45,103 nt of DNA from PNAI01 sp964575715 (lineage in GTDB: Bacteria > Pseudomonadota > Alphaproteobacteria > Rhizobiales > Xanthobacteraceae): contig CAZNSG010000362.1 of NCBI GenBank assembly GCA_964575715.1, positions 1 through 45,103 of the forward strand, given 5' to 3'. Shown here one piece after another: positions 16,821 to 25,104 of this stretch. Numbering within the stretch: the stretch's first letter is position 1; each line of letters begins with the position of its first letter. The translations under genes were made by a program, and so were the position numbers. The notes below the pieces were generated by a model. The model was not told where the DNA came from and did not search any database. It worked only from the letters and a program-made list of their open reading frames with translations.

Positions 16821-18077
16821 ATGCCAACACAGACTTTACAATCCGCTCTCGGCATTCTTGCCCTGCTCGCTTTCGCCTGGCTCATCAGCGAGCATCGCCG
16901 CGCGGTGTCGTGGCGGCGCGCCGGCATCGGGCTCGCCGTCACCTTCGCGCTCGCGGTGATTTTCCTCAAAATTCCGCCGCTGCGCGCCGCCTTCGCCGCC
17001 GCCAATGCCGCGGTCGAGGCGATCGCGGCCGCCAGCCGCGCCGGCACCAGCTTCGTCTTCGGCTATCTCGGCGGCGGCGCGCTCCCCTATGAGCTGAAAA
17101 TTCCCGGCGCCGAATTCGTGCTGGCCTTCCAGGCGCTGCCCATCGTGCTGGTGGTGAGCGTACTCACCACGCTGCTGTTCTACTGGGGCATATTGCAGCC
17201 GATCGTGCGCGGCTTTTCGTTCGCGTTGCAGCGTACCATGGGCGTGGGCGGCGCGGTCGGGCTCTCCACCGCCGCCAATATATTTGTCGGCATGGTCGAG
17301 GCGCCGCTGTTCATCCGGCCCTATCTTGCAAGACTCACACGCGGCGAGCTGTTCGTGGTGATGACCGGCGGCATGGCCGGCATCGCCGGCACGGTGCTGG
17401 TGCTCTATGCGCAGTTCTTGAGCGCTGTCGTTCCCGACGCCGCCGGCCATTTCATCATCGCCTCGGTGCTGAGCGCGCCGGCCGCGATCCTGTTTAGCCA
17501 GATCATGGTCCCTGACTCAAACCACGCGCAGACCAGCGGCACGCTTGGCACCATCCCGCCGGCGGCGGCGAGCAGCATGGACGCCATCGTCAAGGGCACC
17601 ACCGCGGGCCTTGAGTTGCTGCTCAACATCATCGCCATGCTCATCGTGTTCGTAGCCCTCGTCCATCTCGCCAATGCAATCCTAGGACTGCTGCCCGCGA
17701 TCGCCGGCTCCCCGCTCACGCTGCAACGCGTGCTGGGCGCGATCATGGCGCCGGTATGCTGGCTGATCGGCATCCCCTGGGCGGAGGCCGCCACCGCGGG
17801 CGCGCTCATGGGCATCAAGACCGTGCTCAACGAGTTCGTGGCCTTTCTCGATCTCGCGCAATTGCCGCCCGACGCACTCTCGGAGCGCTCAAAGCTGATC
17901 ATGCTCTATGCGCTGTGCGGATTTGCCAACTTCGGCAGCCTCGGCATTATGATCGGCGGGCTCGCCACCATGGCGCCGGAACGGCGCGGCGACGTGATCT
18001 CGCTTGGACTCAAATCCATTGTCTCCGGCACGCTTTCGACGCTCCTGCTCGGCGCCATCGTGGGTGTGCTGAGTTAG
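16821..18077 (+). CDS. NupC-family concentrative nucleoside transporter
   Basis: A 418-residue inner-membrane protein with about ten hydrophobic segments. Family motifs are VEAPLFIRPYL, MTGGMAGIAGTVLVLYA and, near the C terminus, CGFANFGSLGIMIGG. NupC proteins import nucleosides with protons or sodium. The start is taken at 16821 (MPTQTLQSALGILALL), just before the first membrane helix; ATG 16797 is also possible and would begin inside the preceding repeat, while the far upstream ATG at 16707 would be encoded by the repeat itself. No ribosome site is strong at either. Which nucleosides are carried is not shown. Confidence 0.9.
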   Translation: MPTQTLQSALGILALLAFAWLISEHRRAVSWRRAGIGLAVTFALAVIFLKIPPLRAAFAAANAAVEAIAAASRAGTSFVFGYLGGGALPYELKIPGAEFVLAFQALPIVLVVSVLTTLLFYWGILQPIVRGFSFALQRTMGVGGAVGLSTAANIFVGMVEAPLFIRPYLARLTRGELFVVMTGGMAGIAGTVLVLYAQFLSAVVPDAAGHFIIASVLSAPAAILFSQIMVPDSNHAQTSGTLGTIPPAAASSMDAIVKGTTAGLELLLNIIAMLIVFVALVHLANAILGLLPAIAGSPLTLQRVLGAIMAPVCWLIGIPWAEAATAGALMGIKTVLNEFVAFLDLAQLPPDALSERSKLIMLYALCGFANFGSLGIMIGGLATMAPERRGDVISLGLKSIVSGTLSTLLLGAIVGVLS

Positions 18078-18361
18078 CGCCGATTTAGCGGCGTGGAAAA
18101 TATTTTCGATCAACTGACGCTCCACAACATAAATCGGCAACCACTTTGAACCACGCACAATCTAAAGCTGCACTCGCGACGGCGCGTGATATCTGGATAT
18201 TCTACAAATGTACAAATGCAAGAATTGCTATTCTATTACAAGTTGAATAATGCAATCACACGGAGAGGAATTGAGACCTGCGACTGTTGTTGACTACGTC
18301 GAGCGTTCTGAAAAACTTCGCGACTGATTCGGCACTCATGTTTGCAATTGGATTTTTTGAA

Positions 18362-19204
18362 ATGAATCGAATCCGGCCACTCGATAACTTTCCCCTCATT
18401 CGCACGCGCAACGTGGAAGATTTACGAGAAGCGATCGCGCGAAATTACATCATGCCGACTCTGGAGTTGCGCGGCCGGGTGAAGACGCTTGATGCAATAT
18501 TGAACATTTACGAAATGCCACAGGCCGTATTGGGTTACTCCGCCTTTGGGGCGGCCCTGCATTTAGGCTTTGACGCAACCAATCTTTACGATGTGCAATT
18601 ATTTCCAATCCGAGGAAAAGGCCATATCGAAATAAATAAAATCACTGTGCCTTTGACTGCGGATGGTGGGGCGGTGATTTCATCCAATATGCGCGACAAG
18701 GCAACCCTAAATGCCGACTATGAGCACTTGATATTACGGATCAATTCGGCGGCGCTGATTAAAAAACTGGCGGCCATCACGGGAGCCTCCATCAACGCGC
18801 CTTTGCGGATGGACGCGGTTCCGAACTTCAACCGGCCCGCGGCGCAAAGCTTGCGCCGGTATTTCCGGCTTCTGGTGAGCGAATTGAATTCCGCTACGGC
18901 GCTGCTTCCCGCTTGGGTGCAGACTCAGATCGAACAGCTTCTGATGGTGATGTTCCTCCACGCCAATGAGCACAATTACAGTCATCTGTTGGAGCTTAAG
19001 CCGCCCGACATCGCGCCCTGGCAGGTCCGACGTGCGGAGGAGTACATCGAAGCCAGCGCCGATCGGCCGATCACCCTGGAAGACCTTGCCGCGGTGACGG
19101 GAGTGAGCATGCTGAGCCTGTTTCGTTCATCCAAAAAAGTTCGGGAATACTCGCACCTGGAGTTCATCAATCGGGTACGGCGAAACAGGAAAGACAAGAA
19201 CTGA
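18362..19204 (+). CDS. AraC-like protein A1: sensor domain plus only the first helix-turn-helix
   Basis: A 280-residue protein with the N-terminal ligand-binding domain found in many AraC-type regulators (residues 1 to about 215; LMVMFLHANEHNYSHLLE is a conserved stretch). A C-terminal helix-turn-helix follows (ITLEDLAAVTGVSMLSLFRS). Normal AraC DNA-binding regions have about 100 residues and two such motifs. Here the protein stops about 20 residues after the first, with the basic tail RRNRKDKN. The ATG at 18362 is chosen because A2 has the same start and conserved sequence begins there. The stop overlaps the B1 start by one base (TGATG), so translation is probably coupled. The upstream region is AT-rich and likely carries the promoter. 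Targets are unknown. Confidence 0.82.
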   Translation: MNRIRPLDNFPLIRTRNVEDLREAIARNYIMPTLELRGRVKTLDAILNIYEMPQAVLGYSAFGAALHLGFDATNLYDVQLFPIRGKGHIEINKITVPLTADGGAVISSNMRDKATLNADYEHLILRINSAALIKKLAAITGASINAPLRMDAVPNFNRPAAQSLRRYFRLLVSELNSATALLPAWVQTQIEQLLMVMFLHANEHNYSHLLELKPPDIAPWQVRRAEEYIEASADRPITLEDLAAVTGVSMLSLFRSSKKVREYSHLEFINRVRRNRKDKN

Positions 19205-20043
19205 TGACTCCCGCCAGACCGCTCGACCGGTTTCCCGTCCTCCGCACGCATGACTTGGATGAAATGCGAGCGGCGCTGGCGAGGATATACACCAATTTCG
19301 CGCTCGAGCCTGAGGGTCGCGCCAGAACATTCGATATCGCATTCAATAGATGTCAACTCCGGCATATCAGCGTGAGCTTCGTCAAATATGGCTCAGCCGT
19401 CCGTTTGGAATTTCCGCATACCGATTACATCTCGCAATTGTTTCCCGTCAAAGGCAAAGGCGAAATTCGGAGTGATGGAACCTCGGTATCGGTGACCCAA
19501 GCGAGCGGCGCGGTGCGCGCTGCCGGGATAAGCGTTACGTCGAGATTTAACCCAGATTATGAGCATCTCACCTTGCGAATGGATCCGGCGGCTGCGACAA
19601 AGCTTTTGTCCGCAATTACCGGAAAATCCATCGGCGGCGCCTTGCGCTTTGACCCAACACCGAATTTCGCGCGGCCCGCAGCGCGAATCTTGCGCGATCA
19701 TTTTCTGTTTTTGGTCGGCGAATTGAGTTCCGCCGCCGCGCCAATGCCAACATTGCTGCTAACCGAGTTCGAGCAGAGCTTGATGGTGATGTTTCTGCAC
19801 GCCAACCGGCACAATTGCAGCCATCTGTTGGAGCACGCGCCGCCCGACGCCGCCCCGATCCAGGTCCGCCGCGCGGAAGAATATATCGCGGCCAACTGGG
19901 ATCAACCGATCAGTTTGGAAACTCTCGCGGCGATCACCGGAGTGAGTGTCCTCAGTCTCGCGCGTTCGTTCCGGAAAAGTCGGGGATACACGCCCATGCA
20001 ATTTGCCGAGCAGGTGCGCCTTAGACGTAAAGCCAAGCACTGA
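19204..20043 (+). CDS. AraC-like protein B1: sensor domain plus only the first helix-turn-helix
   Basis: A 279-residue paralogue of A1, starting MTPARPLDRFPVLRTHDLDE. It has the same sensor-type N-terminal domain and a single helix-turn-helix (ISLETLAAITGVSVLSLARS, then GYTPMQFAEQVRLRRKAKH). That sequence resembles the canonical first AraC motif better than A1 does. The protein again ends where the second motif should begin. No remnant of a second motif is visible in the 260 bp that follow. The start overlaps the A1 stop. Confidence 0.82.
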   Translation: MTPARPLDRFPVLRTHDLDEMRAALARIYTNFALEPEGRARTFDIAFNRCQLRHISVSFVKYGSAVRLEFPHTDYISQLFPVKGKGEIRSDGTSVSVTQASGAVRAAGISVTSRFNPDYEHLTLRMDPAAATKLLSAITGKSIGGALRFDPTPNFARPAARILRDHFLFLVGELSSAAAPMPTLLLTEFEQSLMVMFLHANRHNCSHLLEHAPPDAAPIQVRRAEEYIAANWDQPISLETLAAITGVSVLSLARSFRKSRGYTPMQFAEQVRLRRKAKH

Positions 20044-20304
20044 CGAGCCTTGCTCCGGCGGTCCTTCAACCAAAATCGGCTCTGGCGCTGAACCTGCGAC
20101 AACCATCGGCCACACTTTACAACAACACGCAGTGTCTGATATACCGATTCGAGTAATGTGGAATATATCTACTTTACGTTGCATGATGCTATTAGATGCT
20201 ATTAGATGGAAAATGAATGTAACGCGTAGCAAATTTGACTGTTGAGAACGCCCTAAAAAGCCTCGCGGCTGATTCGGCAATAAGGCTTGCGATTGGAATT
20301 CTAT

Positions 20305-21144
20305 ATGAATCAAATCCGACCGCTCGAAAACTTTCCTCTCATTCGCACGCGCAATAACGAAGACTTACGAGAAGCGATCGCGCGCCTTTACGTCGAGCCG
20401 ACAATGGAACTCCACGGCCGGGTGAAGACGCTTGATGCCACAATCAACAATTGCCAGCTACCGCAGGTTGGGCTGAGTTACCTAACCTATGGCGCCGCCG
20501 TGCGCTTAAACTATCCGGAAGCCAAGTACCATTTACAGCTTTTTCCGATCCGGGGAAAAGGCCAGGTCGTCATCAACAAAACGATAGTGCCTTTGACGGC
20601 AGATCGCGGAGCGACGATTTCGTCCGATATGGCCCACGAACGAAAATTCAGCGCCGATTATGAGCACCTTTTATTGCGGATCAACTCGGCGGCGTTGACC
20701 CAAAAATTGGCGGCCATCACGGGAGCCTCCATCAACGCGCCGTTGCGGATGGACGCGGTTCCGAACTTCAACCGGCCCGCGGCGCAAAGCTTGCGCCGGT
20801 ATTTCCGGCTTCTGGTGAGCGAATTGAATTCCGCTACGGCGCCCTTACCGGTTTGGATGCAGACTCAGATCGAACAGCTTCTGATGGTGATGTTCCTTTA
20901 CGCCAACGAGCACAATTACAGTCATCTGTTGGAGCAGAAACTGCCCGATGCCGCCCCGTCCCAGGTCCGCCGCGCTGAGGAGTACATCGAAGCCATCGGC
21001 GATCAGCCTATCACCTTGGAGGACCTAGCCGCGGTGACGGGAGTGAGCATGCTGAGCCTGTTTCGTTCATCCAAAAAAGTTCGCGAATACTCGCATCTGG
21101 AATTCATAAATCGGGCACGGCGGAACAAGAAAGACAAGAACTGA
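20305..21144 (+). CDS. AraC-like protein A2: sensor domain plus only the first helix-turn-helix
   Basis: A 279-residue near-duplicate of A1. From about residue 140 on, the DNA is almost identical to A1 (one mismatch in about 135 bases across the NAPLRMDAVPNF region), while the first 120 residues differ at many positions. The C terminus RRNKKDKN matches A1. The upstream 260 bp are AT-rich and contain the short tandem GATGCTATTA repeat at 20189-20208. The stop overlaps the B2 start by one base. Confidence 0.82.
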   Translation: MNQIRPLENFPLIRTRNNEDLREAIARLYVEPTMELHGRVKTLDATINNCQLPQVGLSYLTYGAAVRLNYPEAKYHLQLFPIRGKGQVVINKTIVPLTADRGATISSDMAHERKFSADYEHLLLRINSAALTQKLAAITGASINAPLRMDAVPNFNRPAAQSLRRYFRLLVSELNSATAPLPVWMQTQIEQLLMVMFLYANEHNYSHLLEQKLPDAAPSQVRRAEEYIEAIGDQPITLEDLAAVTGVSMLSLFRSSKKVREYSHLEFINRARRNKKDKN

Positions 21145-21983
21145 TGATTCCCGACAGGCCGCTCGACCGCTTTCCCGTCCTCCGCACGCGCAGCATCGAA
21201 GAAATGCGCGACGCGTTGGAGCGGATTTGTGCAAAACCCGTGCTGGTGCCGGAAGACCGCGCCAGAAAACTCAATGTCGCATTTAATCACTATCAACTCC
21301 GACATGTTGGCGTAAGCTTCATAAAATACGGCTCGGCCGTCCGCGTGGATTTTCCGCACACCGGCTACGCCGTGCAGATGTTTCCCGTCCGTGGCAATGG
21401 CGAGATCCTAAATGACAGAGCCTTGGTACCATTGACCAAAGCGAACAGTGTCGTGAACTCGGCCGGCATAAGCTATACGGCGCGACTTGCCGCAGATTAC
21501 GAGCAGCTTGTCTTGCGAATACAATCGGCGGCATTAACAAATCTTTTGTCCGCGGTTACCGGAACATCCATCGACGGCGCGCTGCGATTTGATCCGGCGC
21601 CGGAATTCGCGCGGCCCGAGTCACAAATCCTGCGTCAGAATTTTATGTTTCTCGTCGGCGAATTGAGCTCCGCCGCCGCGCCCCTGCCGTCATTATTGCT
21701 TGCTGAATACGAGCAGACCTTGATGGTGATGTTTCTGCACGCCAACCGCCACAATGACAGCCATCTGTTGGAGCACTCACCGCCCGACGCCGCCCCTTCC
21801 CAGGTCCGCCGCGCGGAGGAGTACATCGCGGCCAACTGGGATCGGCCGATCAGCTTGGAAGCCCTCGCGGCGATCACCGGCGTGAGCGCCCGCAGCCTGT
21901 CTCGTTCGTTCAAGCGGAGCCGGGGATACTCGCCCATGCAGTTTGCCGAGCATGTGCGCTTAAAAAAGAAGACCGAGCACTGA
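21144..21983 (+). CDS. AraC-like protein B2: sensor domain plus only the first helix-turn-helix
   Basis: A 279-residue paralogue of B1, starting MIPDRPLDRFPVLRTRSIEE. The helix-turn-helix ISLEALAAITGVSARSLSRS and the following GYSPMQFAEHVRLKKKTEH are the best match of the four to a full AraC first motif. It ends at the same place. All four proteins share this end point, so the shortening predates the duplication or has been kept since. It closes the array; the opposite-strand Usg-like gene follows after 60 bp. Confidence 0.82.
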   Translation: MIPDRPLDRFPVLRTRSIEEMRDALERICAKPVLVPEDRARKLNVAFNHYQLRHVGVSFIKYGSAVRVDFPHTGYAVQMFPVRGNGEILNDRALVPLTKANSVVNSAGISYTARLAADYEQLVLRIQSAALTNLLSAVTGTSIDGALRFDPAPEFARPESQILRQNFMFLVGELSSAAAPLPSLLLAEYEQTLMVMFLHANRHNDSHLLEHSPPDAAPSQVRRAEEYIAANWDRPISLEALAAITGVSARSLSRSFKRSRGYSPMQFAEHVRLKKKTEH

Positions 21984-22043
21984 CAAGCTTTGCTAAATTG
22001 GCGTCAGGCTTTGTGCTTATAAGCGCCGCGCCCGGGCAATCCC

Positions 22044-22313
22044 TCAATGCAGCCGAAACTCGCTGTTGATGGTTCGCAGCTCGGCCGGCTTGATCAGCCG
22101 CGAATGCGCCACCGTCACCGAATGCAGCACGCCCTCGAGCGACTTGCGCCAGAACTCGAGAAAACCGTGCAGCTCCGGAAAATGCGGACACAAGTCGTAC
22201 TCCTGCCAGACGTAGGTCTGCAGCAGCCACGGATGATCCGGGCGGCGATAGAGGATCTGCGCGGTGGTCAACCCATATCCGCGCAACTGACGCTGAAAAT
22301 CCTGCAACGACAT
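22044..22313 (-). CDS. usg: Usg-like family protein
   Basis: An 89-residue protein with the strongly conserved stretch GYGLTTAQILYRRPDHPWLL and then QTYVWQEYDLCPHFPELHGFL, which is characteristic of the alphaproteobacterial Usg-like family. The function is unknown. The ATG at 22313 is used because GGAG precedes it and the family sequence begins there; a TTG upstream would add nine residues. It is transcribed away from the groES promoter region. Confidence 0.85.
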   Translation of the reverse strand: MSLQDFQRQLRGYGLTTAQILYRRPDHPWLLQTYVWQEYDLCPHFPELHGFLEFWRKSLEGVLHSVTVAHSRLIKPAELRTINSEFRLH

Positions 22314-22416
22314 GGCAAAATCTCCATTCCAAGTACCCAAGTAGAGTCGACCGGCCTCCCCTTCAGATCATCATATTCTCGGGTAACATGGGTAAATAAA
22401 GTGTAAAATCAAATGC

Positions 22417-22443
22417 TTAGCAGCATATCAGGGGTACTGCTAA
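22417..22443 (+). promoter_or_regulatory. Degenerate CIRCE-like site upstream of groES
   Basis: TTAGCAGCA (22417-22425), a 9-base spacer and TACTGCTAA (22435-22443). It keeps the 9-9-9 geometry of CIRCE (TTAGCACTC-N9-GAGTGCTAA) but with changes in the inner part of each arm. It lies 18 bp before a better CIRCE site. Confidence 0.5.
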
Positions 22444-22461
22444 CAATTCGTTTTTGGCCTA

Positions 22462-22488
22462 CTAGCAGTCCGACTTGATGAGTGCTAA
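22462..22488 (+). promoter_or_regulatory. CIRCE element (HrcA operator) of groESL
   Basis: CTAGCAGTC (22462-22470), a 9-base spacer and GAGTGCTAA (22480-22488). The right arm is a perfect CIRCE half and the left arm has two changes. Position 137 bp before groES fits HrcA repression. The hrcA gene itself is not in the window. Confidence 0.88.
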
Positions 22489-22624
22489 ATATTTTTCGCG
22501 GTCCTCTTGACCGCAAAAAAGCGCCGCCTAGCTAGCGGTGTGGAGGGCTCTGGCGGGGGCAAAACCACCGCTTTGCTTTCTTCCGGAAAACATAATCCTG
22601 TCAACCATTTAGTAGGAGGCTTAC

Positions 22625-22939
22625 ATGAAATTTCGCCCGCTTCACGACCGCGTCGTCGTCAAGCGCATCGATGCCGAGGAAAAGACCACCGGCGGCATCA
22701 TCATTCCCGACACCGCGAAGGAAAAGCCCTCACAGGGCGAGATCATCGCCGTCGGACCTGGCGGCCGCGACGAGGCCGGCAAGCTCATCCCGATCGACGT
22801 CAGGGTCGGCGACCGCATCCTGTTCGGCAAATGGTCGGGCACGGAAGTCAAACTCGACAATGTCGAATACCTGATCATGAAGGAATCCGACATCATGGGC
22901 GTGATCGAGGAAAGCGTGGCCAAGCGGAAGGCCGCGTAA
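22625..22939 (+). CDS. groES: Co-chaperonin GroES
   Basis: A 104-residue 10-kDa chaperonin that caps the GroEL ring. It begins MKFRPLHDRVVVKRIDAEE, has the mobile loop KTTGGIIIPDTAKEKP (residues 20-35) and ends VEYLIMKESDIMGVIE. AGGAGG precedes the ATG. Length and sequence are standard. It is first in the operon under CIRCE control; a repeat separates it from groEL. Confidence 0.98.
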   Translation: MKFRPLHDRVVVKRIDAEEKTTGGIIIPDTAKEKPSQGEIIAVGPGGRDEAGKLIPIDVRVGDRILFGKWSGTEVKLDNVEYLIMKESDIMGVIEESVAKRKAA

Positions 22940-22968
22940 CCGAAGCATCGGTAACAACAGCAATCATC

Positions 22969-23077
22969 CTCATCCTGAGGAGCCGGCCAAAGGTCGGCGT
23001 CTCGAAGGATGAGGCCGCTGAGCGACGAGTCCTCGTCCTTCGGGACGCTCGCTTCGCTCGCTCCTCGGGACGAGGAC
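22969..23077. repeat. Intergenic repeats between groES and groEL (family 3, uninserted form)
   Basis: CTCATCCTGAGGAGCCGGCC, the three-base loop AAA and GGTCGGCGTCTCGAAGGATGAG form an inverted repeat (22969-23014). A second palindromic unit with arms TCCTCGTCC and GGACGAGGA follows (23030-23077). The first is an empty form of the repeat that carries a twin-hairpin insert at 39302-39408. Confidence 0.85.
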
Positions 23078-23102
23078 CAACAACCAATCAGGAGACATCA
23101 AA

Positions 23103-24749
23103 ATGTCAGCTAAGGAAGTTAGATTCTCCGTCGATGCGCGCGATCGCATGCTGCGCGGCATCGACATTCTCAATAACGCGGTCAAGGTGACGCTCGGCCC
23201 CAAAGGCCGCAACGTCGTGCTCGACAAGAGCTACGGCGCTCCGCGCATCACCAAGGACGGCGTCACTGTCGCCAAGGAAATCGAGCTTGAGGACAAGTTC
23301 GAGAACATGGGCGCACAGATGGTGCGCGAGGTCGCATCCAAGACCTCCGACGTCGCCGGCGACGGCACCACCACCGCCACCGTACTCGCCGCCGCCATCG
23401 TCAAGGAAGGCGCCAAGGCGGTTGCCGCCGGCATGAACCCGATGGATCTCAAGCGCGGCATCGATCTCGCGGTCGAGGCCATCGTCGAGGATCTCAAGAA
23501 GAACTCCAAGAAAGTCACTTCCAACGACGAGATCGCCCAGGTCGGCACCATCTCGGCCAACGGCGATGCCGAGATCGGCCGGTTTCTTGCCGACGCCATG
23601 AAGCGGGTCGGCAACGAGGGCGTCATCACGGTCGAGGAGGCGAAATCGCTGGAGACCGAGTTGGAAGTGGTCGAAGGCATGCAGTTCGACCGCGGCTATA
23701 TCTCGCCCTATTTCATCACCAACGCCGACAAGATGCGCGTGGAGATGGAAGATCCCTACATCCTGATCAACGAGAAGAAGCTCTCCGGATTGCAGGAACT
23801 GCTCCCGCTGCTCGAAACGGTGGTGCAGTCCGGCAAGCCGCTTCTCATCATCGCGGAAGAAGTCGAGGGCGAGGCGCTCGCGACGCTCGTCGTCAACAAG
23901 CTGCGCGGCGGCCTCAAAGTGGCGGCCGTCAAAGCGCCCGGCTTCGGCGATCGCCGCAAGGCCATGTTGCAGGACATCGCAGTCCTTACCGGCGGCCAGG
24001 CGATCTCGGAAGACCTCGGCATCAAGCTCGAGAACGTGACGCTCAACATGCTGGGCCGCGCCAAGAAGGTGATGATCGACAAGGAGAACACCACCATCGT
24101 CAACGGCGGCGGCAAGAAGAAGGACATCGAGGACCGCATCTCCCAGATCAAGGCGCAGATCGAGGAGACCACCTCGGACTACGACAAGGAGAAGCTGCAA
24201 GAGCGGCTGGCCAAGCTCGCCGGCGGCGTCGCGGTGATCCGCGTCGGCGGCGCGACCGAAATCGAAGTGAAGGAGCGCAAGGATCGCGTGGATGACGCCA
24301 TGCATGCCACGCGCGCCGCGGTCGAGGAAGGCATCCTGCCGGGCGGCGGCGTCGCGCTGCTGCGCGCCACCGAGGCGCTCAAGAAAATACGCACGCAAAA
24401 CGACGACCAGAAGACCGGCGTCGATATCGTGCGCAAGGCGATCCAGGCTCCGGCGCGCCAGATCGCCATCAACGCCGGCGAGGACGGTTCGGTCATCGTC
24501 GGAAAAATCATGGAGAAGGATCAATATTCCTTCGGCTATGACGCGCAGGCCGGCGAGTACGTCGACATGGTCAAGAAGGGCATTATCGATCCGACCAAGG
24601 TGGTGCGCATTGCGCTGCAAGACGCCTCCTCCGTGGCGGGCCTGCTCATCACCACCGAAGCGATGGTGGCCGAGCTACCGAAGAAGTCGGGGCAAGGTGG
24701 CATGCCGGGCGGCGGAATGCCGGGCGGCGGCGGCGGGATGGACTTCTGA
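23103..24749 (+). CDS. groEL: Chaperonin GroEL
   Basis: A 548-residue 60-kDa chaperonin. The ATPase motif GDGTTTATVLA (residues 86-96, Asp87 catalytic) is intact. The apical domain and hinge sequences are standard and the C terminus is the typical flexible GGMPGGGMPGGGGGMDF tail. GGAGA precedes the ATG. It folds cytoplasmic proteins with GroES and is the second gene of the operon. The 163-bp groES-groEL gap is longer than usual because of the repeats. A long open frame on the opposite strand is a coding shadow. Confidence 0.99.
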   Translation: MSAKEVRFSVDARDRMLRGIDILNNAVKVTLGPKGRNVVLDKSYGAPRITKDGVTVAKEIELEDKFENMGAQMVREVASKTSDVAGDGTTTATVLAAAIVKEGAKAVAAGMNPMDLKRGIDLAVEAIVEDLKKNSKKVTSNDEIAQVGTISANGDAEIGRFLADAMKRVGNEGVITVEEAKSLETELEVVEGMQFDRGYISPYFITNADKMRVEMEDPYILINEKKLSGLQELLPLLETVVQSGKPLLIIAEEVEGEALATLVVNKLRGGLKVAAVKAPGFGDRRKAMLQDIAVLTGGQAISEDLGIKLENVTLNMLGRAKKVMIDKENTTIVNGGGKKKDIEDRISQIKAQIEETTSDYDKEKLQERLAKLAGGVAVIRVGGATEIEVKERKDRVDDAMHATRAAVEEGILPGGGVALLRATEALKKIRTQNDDQKTGVDIVRKAIQAPARQIAINAGEDGSVIVGKIMEKDQYSFGYDAQAGEYVDMVKKGIIDPTKVVRIALQDASSVAGLLITTEAMVAELPKKSGQGGMPGGGMPGGGGGMDF

Positions 24750-24760
24750 CGCCGCAGGCG

Positions 24761-24862
24761 TCATCCCGGGCGCAGCGCAGCACCAACAGGCCGCCTATGG
24801 CGGCCGTCTAGAACGGCGACGCTTCGCGTCGCCTATGGTGGTGAGCTGCAGACCCGGGATCG
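24761..24862. repeat. Nested inverted repeat downstream of groEL with an inner hairpin pair
   Basis: Outer arms TCATCCCGGGCGCAG and CTGCAGACCCGGGAT. Inside are two hairpins, GGCCGCC-TAT-GGCGGCC (24789-24805) and GGCGACGC-TTC-GCGTCGCC (24815-24833), joined by GTCTAGAAC. The hairpin-linker-hairpin design resembles the twin-hairpin modules but the arm sequences differ. Confidence 0.75.
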
Positions 24863-24880
24863 CCAACAGCAAGAATTACC

Positions 24881-24907
24881 AAGGCCCGGGGAAACCCGGG
24901 CCTTTTT
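24881..24907 (+). terminator. Rho-independent terminator of groESL
   Basis: AAGGCCCGGG (24881-24890), loop GAAA, CCCGGGCCTT and a T-run to 24907. It lies about 130 bp after the groEL stop, beyond the nested repeat. The remaining bases to 25104 hold no feature I can support. Confidence 0.9.
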
Positions 24908-25104
24908 GCTGTCAAAGCCGAGCGTAGTTGCCAAAAACGCCAACGACCACGAAAGAGAAGGTGCGCGTACTTCCGGCGTCACCCGCTGATCGTGGCCGTC
25001 ATCCGTGACGGCGCCTTTCGGCATCGACGTCACTGATATCGACTATATATGTAGCCGAACATTGTGACGCAAGCATGACGACGAAATACTGCTAGATACA
25101 ACTA

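Larger units (their letters stand above)
18280..21983 (+). repeat. Tandem duplication of a two-gene AraC-like cassette with leader
   Basis: Unit 1 is about 18280-20043 and unit 2 about 20230-21983. Each has a related leader of about 75 bp (CTGATTCGGCA, then TTGC(A/G)ATTGGA), an A-type gene, a one-base TGATG junction and a B-type gene. A1 and A2 are nearly identical over the middle and C-terminal parts and much less so over the N-terminal part. Confidence 0.85.

Noticed and set aside
18287..18361. Longer start for the first AraC-like protein
   Set aside because: The extra 25 codons fall in the duplicated leader, which is not in frame as coding sequence in the second cassette.
20044..20304. 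Possible remnant of a second AraC helix-turn-helix after B1
   Set aside because: I read this stretch in the plus frames and found no match to the usual second motif, so a simple frameshift does not explain the shortened ends.
22507..23190. Plus-strand frame overlapping groES and the start of groEL
   Set aside because: Out of frame with both chaperonin genes and dominated by Arg/His; a shadow.
23106..24620. A 504-codon open frame opposite groEL
   Set aside because: Coding shadow of groEL in GC-rich DNA; no ribosome site and no family resemblance.
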